Shown here: positions 1 through 8,888 of the stretch, in pieces
Position numbering within the stretch: the first letter of the stretch is position 1
Layout of the letters: each line of letters opens with the position of its first letter
NCBI GenBank assembly: GCA_016200135.1
Contig: JACQFI010000003.1
Location: forward strand, 1 to 64,000
DNA from: Planctomycetota bacterium
GTDB lineage: Bacteria; Planctomycetota; SZUA-567; H5-PLA8
DNA: 64,000 nucleotides
Direction of reading: 5' to 3'
The notes under the pieces: model-generated
Told to the model about the DNA's origin: nothing
Seen by the model: only the letters and a program-made list of their open reading frames with translations
Databases searched by the model: none
Program-made: the position numbers and the translations under genes

Positions 1-909
1 ATACCAGGCCAGCGTCTCGTCGAGTCCAGCCCGAAAGTCGATGCGCGGCGAAAAACCCAACAGTTCGCCGGCCTTCGCGATATCCGCCTTGGAATGGAGC
101 ACTTCGCCCGGCTTGGAAGGTTCGTACATGGGAATCCGCTTTAGGCCGGTTATCCCGTTCAACTCGGCGACGAGTTGATGGATCGAACGGCCTGCGCCCG
201 AGGCGATGTTGACGACGGCGCCATTGAGCCGGCTTGGATGCTCCACGGCCCGTATGTTGGCCTGGACGATATCCTTCACATGAATGAAATCCCGCGTCTG
301 TGCGCCGGTTCCGTAAACCGTCAGCGGTCCATCCTCCATGAAGGACAAGCAAAACCGGGCGATCACGCCGCAATAGGCCGAATCGGCGCGCTGCCGTGGA
401 CCGAAGACGTTGAAGTAACGCAGGATCACCGTATCCATCTCCGAGTGCCGTGCATACCCCGCGACCAGGGCCTCGGCCGCGAGCTTGCAGGCGGCATAGG
501 GCGATTCGGGCAGGGGAAGCTGGCGCTCCTCTTGAACGCCATTCCCATGGTTGCCGTATACCGCCGCCGAACTTGGAAAGACAAACCGTCTCACGCCGGC
601 CTTCCGTGCGTCTTCGAGCAGCAGGGCCGTCAGGCGCAGGTTGTCGTCAAAACACGCCAGCGGGAACTCCAAGGACTGTTGCACGTTCGTCTGGCCGGCG
701 TGATGCAACACGACATCGATGCCGCGCAGCGCTCGGGCGCGAAAATCCGCGTCCAGGAGATCGCCGAACAGGACGTTGCTTCGAGAGTGGGACGCCTCGC
801 CCGCCCGCCTGTCCGTACCCTTGACCAACCCCAGGCCCAAGGAGGTGGGCAGCAACTCAAGCAGGTGCGAGCCGATGAATCCCGTGGCGCCGGTTACGAG
901 TATTCGCAA
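1..909 (-). CDS. NAD-dependent epimerase/dehydratase, GalE-like (3' end outside window)
   Basis: Extended short-chain dehydrogenase of the sugar-nucleotide epimerase type, expected to act on UDP- or GDP-sugars in the cytoplasm. The Rossmann motif GATGFIGSH lies at residues 7-15, the SSAAVYG serine strand at 113-119 and the catalytic YAACK (Tyr138, Lys142) follows. The later ILRYFNVFGPRQ block is typical of the family. I chose a TTG start at 909 because AGGA lies just upstream in frame and the nearby ATG runs into a stop. 303 codons are visible and the frame is still open at base 1, so the last few residues are missing. It follows the 931-1512 gene on the same strand with a 21-base gap. Substrate cannot be told from sequence. 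Confidence 0.85.
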   Translation of the reverse strand, partial: MRILVTGATGFIGSHLLELLPTSLGLGLVKGTDRRAGEASHSRSNVLFGDLLDADFRARALRGIDVVLHHAGQTNVQQSLEFPLACFDDNLRLTALLLEDARKAGVRRFVFPSSAAVYGNHGNGVQEERQLPLPESPYAACKLAAEALVAGYARHSEMDTVILRYFNVFGPRQRADSAYCGVIARFCLSFMEDGPLTVYGTGAQTRDFIHVKDIVQANIRAVEHPSRLNGAVVNIASGAGRSIHQLVAELNGITGLKRIPMYEPSKPGEVLHSKADIAKAGELLGFSPRIDFRAGLDETLAWY

Positions 910-930
910 GGGTCCATTCCTATGAACGAA

Positions 931-1512
931 TCAAACGGGCTTATAGTGCCGGCTGGCCAGGTCGAGCGGCGGCCGGTCCGCGAAGGTCAGCGTCAGTCTC
1001 GAACCGCGTTCGACCAGCATCGCTATTCGATTCCGATAGGCGGCCCCCAAGGTATAGGTGTGGCCGCGGTAGGATAGTTGTCCCACGCTCGTAATTCGCC
1101 GCGGGACCATGGAGCGTCCGTCCGAAAACCGCCGGCTCCCGCCGTACGGCGCGATCCCGAAGGGCGCCTGACCGTATCCTTGCGCAAAAGAACCCAGGAT
1201 CTGCGTAATCCGCTCGCTGGGTAACCCGGTTTCCTTGGCGATGAGGTCCTCGGACCTCGCCCCGCGTATGCACGCTTGGGCGACCGCAACCAGCTCCTCG
1301 GGCGTCGATTCCTGCCGCAATCGAAAGCCGGCTTCCTTGGCAAGTTCGAAGAAAAACGCCGAACCCGGAAGGTCCTTGGATGCCATGAGATCTTCCAGCG
1401 ACCACGCAGGATGCTGGACACGCAGGTCCACGAGATGGGATAAGGCAAGCTTTCTCAGCACGCCCCAGTTTCTGGCCGTAATCGACGAAGGAGCGGTTTG
1501 TTCGGCATTCAT
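931..1512 (-). CDS. Hypothetical protein with helix-turn-helix-like segment and transposase/integrase C-terminal-like barrel
   Basis: 193 residues, not confidently recognised. Residues about 85-110 (SEDLIAKETGLPSERITQIL) look like a helix-turn-helix. The last 50 residues (VGQLSYRGHTYTLGAAYRN onward, ending in a DLASRHYKPV tail) resemble the small beta-barrel that closes many DDE transposases and integrases. No catalytic DDE core is present, so it could be a domesticated or truncated DNA-binding protein. It sits immediately upstream of the epimerase gene on the same strand, probably co-transcribed. The ATG at 1512 has no strong ribosome binding site. Confidence 0.55.
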   Translation of the reverse strand: MNAEQTAPSSITARNWGVLRKLALSHLVDLRVQHPAWSLEDLMASKDLPGSAFFFELAKEAGFRLRQESTPEELVAVAQACIRGARSEDLIAKETGLPSERITQILGSFAQGYGQAPFGIAPYGGSRRFSDGRSMVPRRITSVGQLSYRGHTYTLGAAYRNRIAMLVERGSRLTLTFADRPPLDLASRHYKPV

Positions 1513-1784
1513 CTTGCGAAAAGTCTAGCACTCGGAATCTCAACGCCTAGACCCTGGGCCAATCCTTGTTTCAACTTTTTCGGTAACCTTTTATGGCTAA
1601 ATAATGCGCATAGGTATATCGAATCGCCAAGCCTTTCCTATGTAGATGCTTACGAATCACCCGACATTATGCCGGTCAATATTACGCATTACGTGCCCTT
1701 GAAGTCCACCGCGCCAACCCAGTATGTAGCCTTAAGAGGCGGATTTTCTATGCATACGCTCAGTCCAATTCAGGAGGCTTTCCC

Positions 1785-3494
1785 ATGTCCGTAACGCCGA
1801 ATCTTGGCCTGACCAAGCCCGCCGTCGGTTCCACGAACTGGGGCAACGACGTCAATGCCAACTGGGATACGCTCGACAGCATCTTCACGGCGCCCAGTTC
1901 CAAAGAGCGCCACGTCTATCCGGGCGATTCGATCCAGGACGCGATCAACGACGTGCAAGCGGTCGGCGGCGCCGTCATCTTGCATCCGGGCATTCATTCC
2001 ATCTCAAGCACCATCACGATCACGAATGGCGACGAACTGGCGATCGTAGGTTTCGGCCAGAGTACGATCGTGCAGTATTCGGGCTCGGGCGTCGCCTTCG
2101 ACGTAACCCAGACGACGGGCAGCGACGACATCCTGTTCAAGGACTTCCGGCTGGAGAATACCGGCTCGGGAACCTATGGCATCCAAGTCAACAGCGGAAC
2201 CATGTGGGCGCACCTGTTCATCCGGCTGGGGATTCGAAGCTTCGCCACGGCCGCAATCCGGCTGGCAGGCACCGGCGTCAAGAACGCCATCGTGTTCGGA
2301 TGCAACCTGACCGGCAACGGCACCGGCATCGACGCCGTGGGCATTACCCGCGGCCGTTTCATCGGGAACACCATTTTCAGCACGACGACGTACGGCATTC
2401 GGATTCGAAACGCCTCCCAGTACGCAAAGGTCCAAGGCAACGAAGTCAGCGGTGGCTCGACGGCCGGCATCTCGATAGAGGGTTCCTCCACCTCTACGGA
2501 TTGCATCGTGGAAGGCAACACCTGCAATTCGCAAACCGGCGTCGGCATCCAAGTCGACAGCGCGAACCGGGTGCTCGTCGCGAATAACCTCGTCCGCAGC
2601 GCGACCGGTGCCGGCATCAAGGCCAATTCCGCGGCGGATCTCCTGATCGCGGGCAATCTCTGCTCCGCATGCGGCGGAGACGGCATCGCCCTGACCAGCG
2701 TGACGACTTCTTCCGTCACCATCAACCGCTGTACCGGCAACACGGGGAGCGGGATTACCGCGGACTCCGGCTGCGCCCAGAACGAGTACGCTGCCAACGA
2801 AACGCGGGGCAACACCGGCGTAGGCTTTGTCGACAGCGGCACGAGCGAAAAAACGGAAACGTTCGAGTTCTTCACGGACTTCATGAACGCCTTGACCGGG
2901 ACCCCGTTCGTAGAGGCCATCAGCGGCGCCGGCGCCTCGGGCAGCGGCACGGCCACGGGCGACCAAAACCATAGCGGCATCCTGCAGTTGAGCACCGGGA
3001 CCACAACCACCGGCCAGGGCGCCATCCAAACCGACCTTGCCAGCATCCTGCTGGGCGGCGGCGACGCCATCATCGAGATGCTGGTCCAGCTTCCCACCTT
3101 GCCGGACGGAACGAACTCCTACGCGTTCCGCATTGGCTTTGGCGATAGCGTGTCCGGCGACATGACCGACGGCGCGTATTTCGAACTGACGCAGGCCAAC
3201 GCCAACTGGCAATGCGCCACGGCCAACAATTCCACGCGAACCAAGACCAGTTCGGGCGTGGCCGCCTCCGCGAACGCCTGGACTCGCCTCAAAATCGTCG
3301 TCAACGCGGCCGGAACCTCGGTTAAGTTTTATATCAATGGAACCTTGGTAGCGACCAACACGACGAACATCCCCACCTCGAGCGGGCGCGAGGTCGGCAT
3401 TGCGGCCAGCATCATCAAGAGCGCGGGGACGACGGCCCGAACCGCGAACATCGATTACGTTTGGCCCAAGATCGTGTACACGACTGCCCGCTGA
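1785..3494 (+). CDS. Phage tail-spike-like right-handed beta-helix protein
   Basis: 569 residues. The first 30 residues (TPNLGLTKPAVGSTNWG, then NANWDTLDSIF) match the short N-terminal module often seen on phage tail fibres and spikes. Residues about 45-350 are imperfect repeats rich in G-N-x-[IV] (GNTIFS, GNEVSG, GNTCNS, NNLVRS, GNLCSA), typical of a parallel beta-helix of the pectate-lyase/tail-spike fold. Residues about 360-565 look like a jelly-roll (laminin-G/concanavalin-like) domain. No signal peptide is visible. An AGGAGG ribosome site at about 1771-1776 fixes the ATG. No other phage structural gene is nearby, so it may be a lone surface or polysaccharide-binding protein rather than part of a prophage. 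Confidence 0.7.
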   Translation: MSVTPNLGLTKPAVGSTNWGNDVNANWDTLDSIFTAPSSKERHVYPGDSIQDAINDVQAVGGAVILHPGIHSISSTITITNGDELAIVGFGQSTIVQYSGSGVAFDVTQTTGSDDILFKDFRLENTGSGTYGIQVNSGTMWAHLFIRLGIRSFATAAIRLAGTGVKNAIVFGCNLTGNGTGIDAVGITRGRFIGNTIFSTTTYGIRIRNASQYAKVQGNEVSGGSTAGISIEGSSTSTDCIVEGNTCNSQTGVGIQVDSANRVLVANNLVRSATGAGIKANSAADLLIAGNLCSACGGDGIALTSVTTSSVTINRCTGNTGSGITADSGCAQNEYAANETRGNTGVGFVDSGTSEKTETFEFFTDFMNALTGTPFVEAISGAGASGSGTATGDQNHSGILQLSTGTTTTGQGAIQTDLASILLGGGDAIIEMLVQLPTLPDGTNSYAFRIGFGDSVSGDMTDGAYFELTQANANWQCATANNSTRTKTSSGVAASANAWTRLKIVVNAAGTSVKFYINGTLVATNTTNIPTSSGREVGIAASIIKSAGTTARTANIDYVWPKIVYTTAR

Positions 3495-3930
3495 GGGTCT
3501 TGGTCTAAACGGCGCGATCAAACGACCGGCCAGCCATTGGCCAATCCCCAATTTCTTGGAGGCGGACGGATCCAGGGACGTCTAAGAATGGACAGCGCCA
3601 TTGGTACCGGCGACTGGGCAGCCCTACGGCGCCAATGCTGAGACTTTCATAGTTCTTCGGTAAGTTGGTATTCGTCACAGTTGAGGACCCAACTATGCAC
3701 TAAACCAATGCATGTATAGCGTTGCCATATAAAGAGTTGCACGAGATGCTGCGGTGACGGCCAACTGAGACTAAGTAAAAGATGCGGGCCGCTCGCATGT
3801 GCCTAGCCGCAATCCAACGTAGCTCTTCGAGCGCGCAAACTTTCAACAAATACTGATCTTATCGTACACAGCCATCGGATGGGCGCGCCTTTAACTGTTA
3901 ATTAGTGGATACTTTACATTGAACGACCAT
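3495..3930. other. Intergenic stretch, no gene seen
   Basis: About 430 bases with short, poorly coding frames on both strands. I see no tRNA, no clear terminator and no repeat shared with the rest of the window. Confidence 0.5.
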
Positions 3931-3946
3931 TGGTGCTCAGATTGCT
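3931..3946 (+). promoter_or_regulatory. Candidate sigma-54 (-24/-12) promoter
   Basis: TGGTGCTCAGATTGCT has GG at 3932-3933 and GC at 3944-3945 separated by exactly 10 bases, with a full TTGCT at -12. It departs from the TGGCAC consensus at two -24 positions. Start would be near 3957, about 30 bases before the ATG at 3989. Confidence 0.5.
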
Positions 3947-3988
3947 CTGGTCTTTTGAGCTTTCTACCTTCAAGCTCCAGGAGCGATA

Positions 3989-5158
3989 ATGATGCGACGG
4001 TTCATTTGCCTTCTAGCGTTTCCAATCCTTGCTTCCTCAATTTGCCTCGCGCTCGACGAAGGCGAAGTTGCCAAATTGCGCGATGAGGCCACCGCGATTC
4101 AGAAGGCGTACGGCGAAGGCAGGGCCACCCCGGAAGAGTATGCGGTAGGGATCCTGAAGCTCGAACAAGCCCTGAACATGCTCGAAAAGGCCGGCGACAA
4201 CAACAGCACGCTCGCACAGGACATCACGTCCCAGTATTTCTGGGCCAAACGATTCAGCAACGTCTACGTGATAAAAGCGCTTGAAGCGTTGCGTGCGAAA
4301 GGCGGCGTCGCACCGCCCACGCGTTTCGATAAGCAGCGCGTGCCGAGAAATCCCGGCGACCCGGCCGCCGACCCATTCGCTGAACAGATGGACGCGAAAA
4401 AAGCTTTCGAAGAAGCGGTTGCTTACTCTGAGCAGCGCAAAGGCGAGGAGATGGCCATTGCACGCCGCTTCTTCCAGATGGCCGGAGAGTGGCCCGGCAC
4501 CGATTTCGGCACCAAGGCGATGGGCTTCGCGCGCGACGCAATCCTGCGTTACGCCAACAAAGGCGGCGCACAGGAAGAGAAGCTGCCCGATTCGCCCGAA
4601 ATGGAGCTCGTCAAGAAGGCCGACGCGCTCATTGCCGAAGGCAAGTTCCGCGACGCCTTTCCGCTCTACATGAATTCGATCCGTCAGAAGGAAACCGAGA
4701 CCGCCCATCGGCATCTCGGCCGCGCCCAGTTCAATTTTGCGCAGAAGATGCGCGAGGACATCCTGGCCGACTGGGAAGCGTTCGCGCCAAAACTCGAAGA
4801 GGCGCGCAAGAACGCCTTCATCAAGAATGGAAAGGACCGCGTCTTCGACCCGCAGAACGCGAACTACGTGGCCGCGCTGGGCGAGCGGCAGAAGCTGATC
4901 GCGCGCGTCAACGACGCCAAGGCGGCCTTCAGCTCGGCGCAGCGGGCTTTCGAATCCGTGCTGCGCTTGTCGAGCGAGAAGAAGGATTTGGAAGCTGCCG
5001 CGTACGTCGCTCTATGCATGCGCGGCGCCGAACGCGTGACCGACGCTAAGGCATATCTCCAGAAGTTTGTAAAGGACTACGGGCCCAAGAACGATTACGA
5101 ACGCATCCTTGTCGAATACGGCAAGATCGAACTTGAAGGCTTGACGACCCCCAAGTGA
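3989..5158 (+). CDS. Secreted hypothetical protein, helical repeat (TPR-like)
   Basis: 389 residues with a signal peptide (MMRRFICLLAFPILASSICLA, cleavage near residue 21) followed by a wholly helical, charged protein. Segments such as EEAVAYSEQRKGEEMAIARRF and DAFPLYMNSIRQKETETAH look like degenerate TPR helices. No catalytic motif was seen. GGAG lies 7-8 bases before the ATG. It stands alone, convergent with the minus-strand gene ending at 5348, and has a sigma-54-like promoter just upstream. Function is unknown; a periplasmic or surface scaffold is possible. Confidence 0.75.
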   Translation: MMRRFICLLAFPILASSICLALDEGEVAKLRDEATAIQKAYGEGRATPEEYAVGILKLEQALNMLEKAGDNNSTLAQDITSQYFWAKRFSNVYVIKALEALRAKGGVAPPTRFDKQRVPRNPGDPAADPFAEQMDAKKAFEEAVAYSEQRKGEEMAIARRFFQMAGEWPGTDFGTKAMGFARDAILRYANKGGAQEEKLPDSPEMELVKKADALIAEGKFRDAFPLYMNSIRQKETETAHRHLGRAQFNFAQKMREDILADWEAFAPKLEEARKNAFIKNGKDRVFDPQNANYVAALGERQKLIARVNDAKAAFSSAQRAFESVLRLSSEKKDLEAAAYVALCMRGAERVTDAKAYLQKFVKDYGPKNDYERILVEYGKIELEGLTTPK

Positions 5159-5230
5159 GCGCGGCTTAAGGCTTGATCGCTCCCGACAACACAATCGCTC
5201 CGGGCAAGCCAGGGGCAGTTTGTTACTGAG

Positions 5231-5334
5231 TAGAGCGCATCTCAAAATGGCATCGGACACTTTGTGGCTTCTCGGATCATAGGGGAAAACTCAAATCGCG
5301 TTAGGGTTTCATTAGTTTTTGAGACATGCTCTAG
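5231..5334. repeat. MITE-like inverted repeat flanked by TA
   Basis: Imperfect terminal inverted repeats of about 17-22 bases (TAGAGCGCATCTCAAAA on the left, reverse complement of TTTTTGAGACATGCTCTA on the right) enclose about 70 bases without coding capacity. Both ends are at a TA dinucleotide. The element lies between two convergent genes, where it could also act as a transcription barrier. Confidence 0.4.
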
Positions 5335-5347
5335 TCACGTCGCCCAA

Positions 5348-6882
5348 CTATTTGTACAGCGGGAGGTAGCGGTAGTAGACCTCCAGGCACAGGCATGCAA
5401 GCGCGGTCTGGCCGACGCGGCCCCAGTATTCGGAGTACGCGCCCACCTGGTCCCACGAACCGTCCTCGTCGCCGCCCTTGCGCTGGTTCTCGGTCAGCGC
5501 CTTCTTCAGCGCCTCGTTCCACTTCTTCCACAGGTCGCCGCCCTGCTGGAATACGCAAAGCGTGCCATAGTACCAATAGTAAAGATCGACTTCGCCTCCC
5601 GCGCCGCCCCAGTTGGGCACGCCGCCCTGCTGCACGAACCATTCCACGCCGCCCTGCAGGTCCTCGCGCTTCCAGCCCAGGAACTGGCGGCAGAGATTTC
5701 CGATGGCCGTGCGGCGGTGGGAGACGCTGTTGGGATCCATATAGCCGTAGCGGTTGCCGCCGTACACGTCGCCCGCGTTGCCTTTCTGCTCGACGCTATC
5801 CAGGAACTTGATCGCGCCGTCAAAGCTGGCTTGGTTGACCTTGAGGCCCGCCACTTTCGCCGACTTGAGCCCCATGATGAACCAGCCCGTCACGGAAAGG
5901 TCGCCCTTTTCCTTTGGCCCGTAGCGCCAGCCCAGCTTGTCGGAATTATCGCCCTGCTGGTGTTTCTCGGTCGAGTAGTCGATGCCCTTCTGCGCCGACT
6001 TCACGGTCTCGCCCACGCGGCCCATGCCCGCGGCTTCGGCCTTTCCGTATGGCCCGCGCCGAGGAACGCGAGCAGTGCCATGCCCGTCACGGCCACATCG
6101 GCCTGCTTGCCGCCGTACTTCACGCAGTCCCAGTGGCCGTCCACTTCCTGGTGCGCCGCCAGCCACTTGAGGGCGCGATCGACGCCGCCTTCCGTCGCGC
6201 GCGAACCGCCGTGGCGCATGACCATCAAGCGCCGGCCGCCGCCGTTTCGAGCGCCGAAGCTGCCGTGGCCCGCGCCGTTGTCGATGCCGGTGCCCGTGCC
6301 GTTGCCGCCGCCCCAACCGCCGCCGGTTCCGGGAGAAGACGCGCCGCCGACGCCGATCATATCCTCAAGGCTGAGGCCGCCCGTGCCGCCGCCGCCCGCC
6401 GCGTCATCGTCGCCCGAGACGCTATGGAACATGTGAGCGTCGGGATTGCCGAAGGCACTGTGCGTGTCGGGCCTGTCGGGGTTGATCGTTTCAAAGTGGT
6501 CGCCCAGCTCCGCCTTGGCGAGAATATCCGGCGGGACGACGATGTCCGAAGCGACGTCGGAGGTCGGATCGGTCGGCGGCGTGTCGTGCTTCGATTCGAG
6601 GACGTGCTTGGAATCGACCTTGGGTTGCTCCTGCTGGACGACGACAGGTGCCCGTTCCAGGTTGGTGGTGACGATCACCGCATCCGTGTTATCGACCACG
6701 CCGATGGTCATCGTGATGAGCGAGACGAGCAGGATCGCGAGGCCGTGAAAGACGACCGAGATCACCCACCACGGCGCGTAGGACATCGCGCTGATGCCCA
6801 TGAACGTGCTGTCCTGCGGCGGGCCCTCTTCTTCGCCTTCCAGTTCGTCGTCATCAATCACTTCGTCGTCCATTTTTGCCAT
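5348..6882 (-). pseudogene. Membrane-anchored prenyltransferase/squalene-oxidase-repeat protein, frameshifted
   Basis: Two overlapping minus-strand frames make one protein of about 510 residues. The first part (start ATG at 6882, preceded by GGAAGGGAA) has an acidic N-terminus, one membrane helix (WWVISVVFHGLAILLVSLI), a variable periplasmic region, a Gly-rich linker and the first squalene-cyclase-type repeat (ALKWLAAHQEVDGHWD). The frame breaks at a short A run (forward 6042-6044). One extra A restores GHTEKAEAAGMGRVG and continues in the second frame through further repeats (SVTGWFIMGLKSA, AYSEYWGRVGQTALACL) to a stop at 5348. Such proteins are frequent in planctomycetes and their role is unknown. 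The break may be a sequencing slip, a real mutation or, less likely, programmed -1 frameshifting. Confidence 0.75.
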
Positions 6883-7163
6883 GTTTTTCCCTTCCAAGCG
6901 TTGCTCAGAACACATCGGATGACTTATTATCTACACTATTCACAATCTATAACGAACAAAAACTGTACTGCCTTGCGAGATTTTTCCACAGGAATACGGA
7001 GAGTATTATCCCGACGTCAACGCTGTGTATTTTGTATAATAGTTGACACGTTAATGCTTAAATTATGAACAATAAAACAAAAAATACCGTGGACAGCGTC
7101 GGGTTTATGCACACATCACTCACTTTGGCTTGCTTCAACGAGGGTTGCATGAATTAGTAAAAT
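6883..7163. other. AT-rich divergent intergenic region
   Basis: About 280 bases between the minus-strand repeat protein and the plus-strand response regulator, clearly richer in A+T than the flanks. It must hold both promoters. A TTGACA at about 7042 and several TATAAT-like boxes are present but none has ideal spacing, so I do not assign a sigma-70 promoter. Confidence 0.4.
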
Positions 7164-7179
7164 AGGCCCTTTGGTTGCG
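7164..7179 (+). promoter_or_regulatory. Weaker candidate sigma-54 promoter of the response regulator
   Basis: AGGCCCTTTGGTTGCG keeps GG (7165-7166) and GC (7177-7178) ten bases apart and has TTGC at -12, but misses the T and A of TGGCAC. Start would fall about 35 bases before the TTG at 7225, allowing self-activation. Confidence 0.35.
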
Positions 7180-7224
7180 ATAAATCTTCACTGGGTTTGA
7201 ACCTGTGCTTTTAGGAGGCATTCC

Positions 7225-8676
7225 TTGGTGAAAGTCGCGAAGATTCTCGTGGTTGACGACGAACAAGCTATTTGTTGGGCGTTTTCCCAACTGTTTAAGA
7301 ACGAGGGGTACGAAGTCCTGATCGCGGCGAGCGCCGAAGACGGGCTTGAAATTGCCGAACGCGAAACGCCCGATATCGCTTTAATCGATGTGCAGTTGTC
7401 CGGAGTCTCTGGGCTTGACGCCATGCCGCGATTTAGGGAAATCGCGCCCGACATGCCAATTCTCATGATTACGGCCCACGGCACAATGGAGACAGCCATC
7501 GAGGCCATGCGCCGCGGGGCGTATAATTATCTCACCAAGCCCCTTCACAACGAAGATGTGCTGCAACAGGTCCGCAACGCGCTTAAGACCACGAGTCTTT
7601 CGCGGGAAGTCAAAGATCTTCGCGCAGAATTGGACCAAGCTTCGTCATTGGATTCGCTCATTGGCAAGTCGCCATGCATGCAGGAAATTTACAAGAAAAT
7701 CGGCGCCGTGGCGGGGTCGGATACGAGTGTGATCGTCACCGGCGAATCGGGTACGGGCAAGGAACTGGTTGCACGCGCCATCCATCGATATTCCAATCGC
7801 GCGAAAGGGCCGTTTATCGCGGTCAACTGCGCGTCAATGCCCGAGCCTCTGCTTGAAAGTGAGTTGTACGGACATGTGAAGGGTGCCTTTACCGGCGCTC
7901 ACCGGGATCGGATTGGCAAGGGGGAGGCCGCCCACGATGGTACGCTCTTTCTCGACGAGATCGGCGAGATGCCGCTCTCAATCCAGGCAAAATTGTTGCG
8001 CTTTATCGAAAAGAAGCGATTTGAAAGAGTCGGTTCGACGGAGACGATAGAGGTTAACGTGCGCATCTTGACTGCGACGAACCGCGAGTTAAGCAAACGC
8101 ATTCAAAAAGGCCTGTTCCGTGAGGATCTTTTCTTCCGGCTTAACGTGATCTCTATCGAACTGCCTCCACTGCGTAGGCGTAAGGAAGACATACCGTTGC
8201 TCATTGCCCGCTTTCTGAAACTGGCGGCAATTACGGGTGGACAACGAGTGCGGCATCAGGAGATATCTCAAGATGCCATGCGTCACATGTTGCGCTACGA
8301 CTGGCCGGGAAACGTTCGCGAGCTACGCAATACTATCGAACACGCCGTGCTGCTTGCACGGGGCGTGCCTATCCAGCCCGAACACTTGCCCAGTCACCTA
8401 ATAAACACCAGTCCCGAACTTGCAGACACACAGGAATCCCAGCTTCAAATAGCGATTGCCGATATGACCGCGGCTGCTTTGGATAATTTACGAGGTGGCC
8501 CAGGGAACATATTTCGTGAGATCATGAGTAATGTGGAAAATGCCGTTGTCAGAACTGCGATGGATCGCCTGGGCGGGAATCAAGTGAAGGCCAGCAGGCT
8601 TCTGGGTATAAGTCGGAATACCTTGCGAAAGCTGATTTCTAATGATCAACCTGAAACAGGAAAAGCTGATCGTTAG
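7225..8676 (+). CDS. NtrC-family sigma-54-dependent response regulator
   Basis: 483 residues with the full three-domain layout. The receiver domain has acidic pair Asp11-Asp12, phosphoacceptor Asp55, Thr83 and Lys105. The AAA+ domain carries Walker A GESGTGKE (173-180), the sigma-54 contact loop GAFTGA (220-225), Walker B GTLFLDE (to Glu245) and the RxDLFFRLN arginine-finger region. The C-terminal Fis-type helix-turn-helix ends in NQVKASRLLGISRNTLRKL. It should activate sigma-54 promoters after phosphorylation by a histidine kinase, but no kinase gene is in the window. AGGAGG at 7213-7218 serves either TTG 7225 or GTG 7228. The strong -24/-12 promoter 160 bases downstream of its stop suggests it acts on its neighbours. 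Confidence 0.95.
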   Translation: MVKVAKILVVDDEQAICWAFSQLFKNEGYEVLIAASAEDGLEIAERETPDIALIDVQLSGVSGLDAMPRFREIAPDMPILMITAHGTMETAIEAMRRGAYNYLTKPLHNEDVLQQVRNALKTTSLSREVKDLRAELDQASSLDSLIGKSPCMQEIYKKIGAVAGSDTSVIVTGESGTGKELVARAIHRYSNRAKGPFIAVNCASMPEPLLESELYGHVKGAFTGAHRDRIGKGEAAHDGTLFLDEIGEMPLSIQAKLLRFIEKKRFERVGSTETIEVNVRILTATNRELSKRIQKGLFREDLFFRLNVISIELPPLRRRKEDIPLLIARFLKLAAITGGQRVRHQEISQDAMRHMLRYDWPGNVRELRNTIEHAVLLARGVPIQPEHLPSHLINTSPELADTQESQLQIAIADMTAAALDNLRGGPGNIFREIMSNVENAVVRTAMDRLGGNQVKASRLLGISRNTLRKLISNDQPETGKADR

Positions 8677-8835
8677 CGACACGTTTTTGAAATCTTATAA
8701 GCCGCAATCGCGAGTCTCGGCCGCATCTAAATATAAGCACTGCAAAGATCAATTGTTGCGATCCTGTTGTGTATTCCATGACCAATTCCAGATGGAATGT
8801 CACACCTAAGTTCCAAAGATTCAATACTTTTCACC

Positions 8836-8851
8836 TGGCACAACGCTTGCC
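8836..8851 (+). promoter_or_regulatory. Sigma-54 (-24/-12) promoter, near consensus
   Basis: TGGCACAACGCTTGCC matches TGGCAC-N5-TTGC in full, with GG and GC ten bases apart (8837-8838 and 8849-8850). Predicted start near 8862, 27 bases before the ATG at 8889. It lies directly downstream of the NtrC-type regulator gene. Confidence 0.85.
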
Positions 8852-8888
8852 ATACGATTTCAGTGAAACTCAAGCGAGGGAAACGCAG

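Noticed and set aside
175..1077. 300-codon plus-strand open frame over the epimerase
   Set aside because: It is the antisense shadow of a minus-strand gene with clear Rossmann and YxxxK motifs.
2004..3551. 515-codon minus-strand frame under the beta-helix gene
   Set aside because: Composition is Ala/Arg/Gly-rich shadow type; the plus strand has motifs and a ribosome site.
5264..7068. Long plus-strand frames opposite the squalene-cyclase-repeat gene
   Set aside because: No motif or ribosome site; the minus strand encodes recognisable repeats and a membrane helix.
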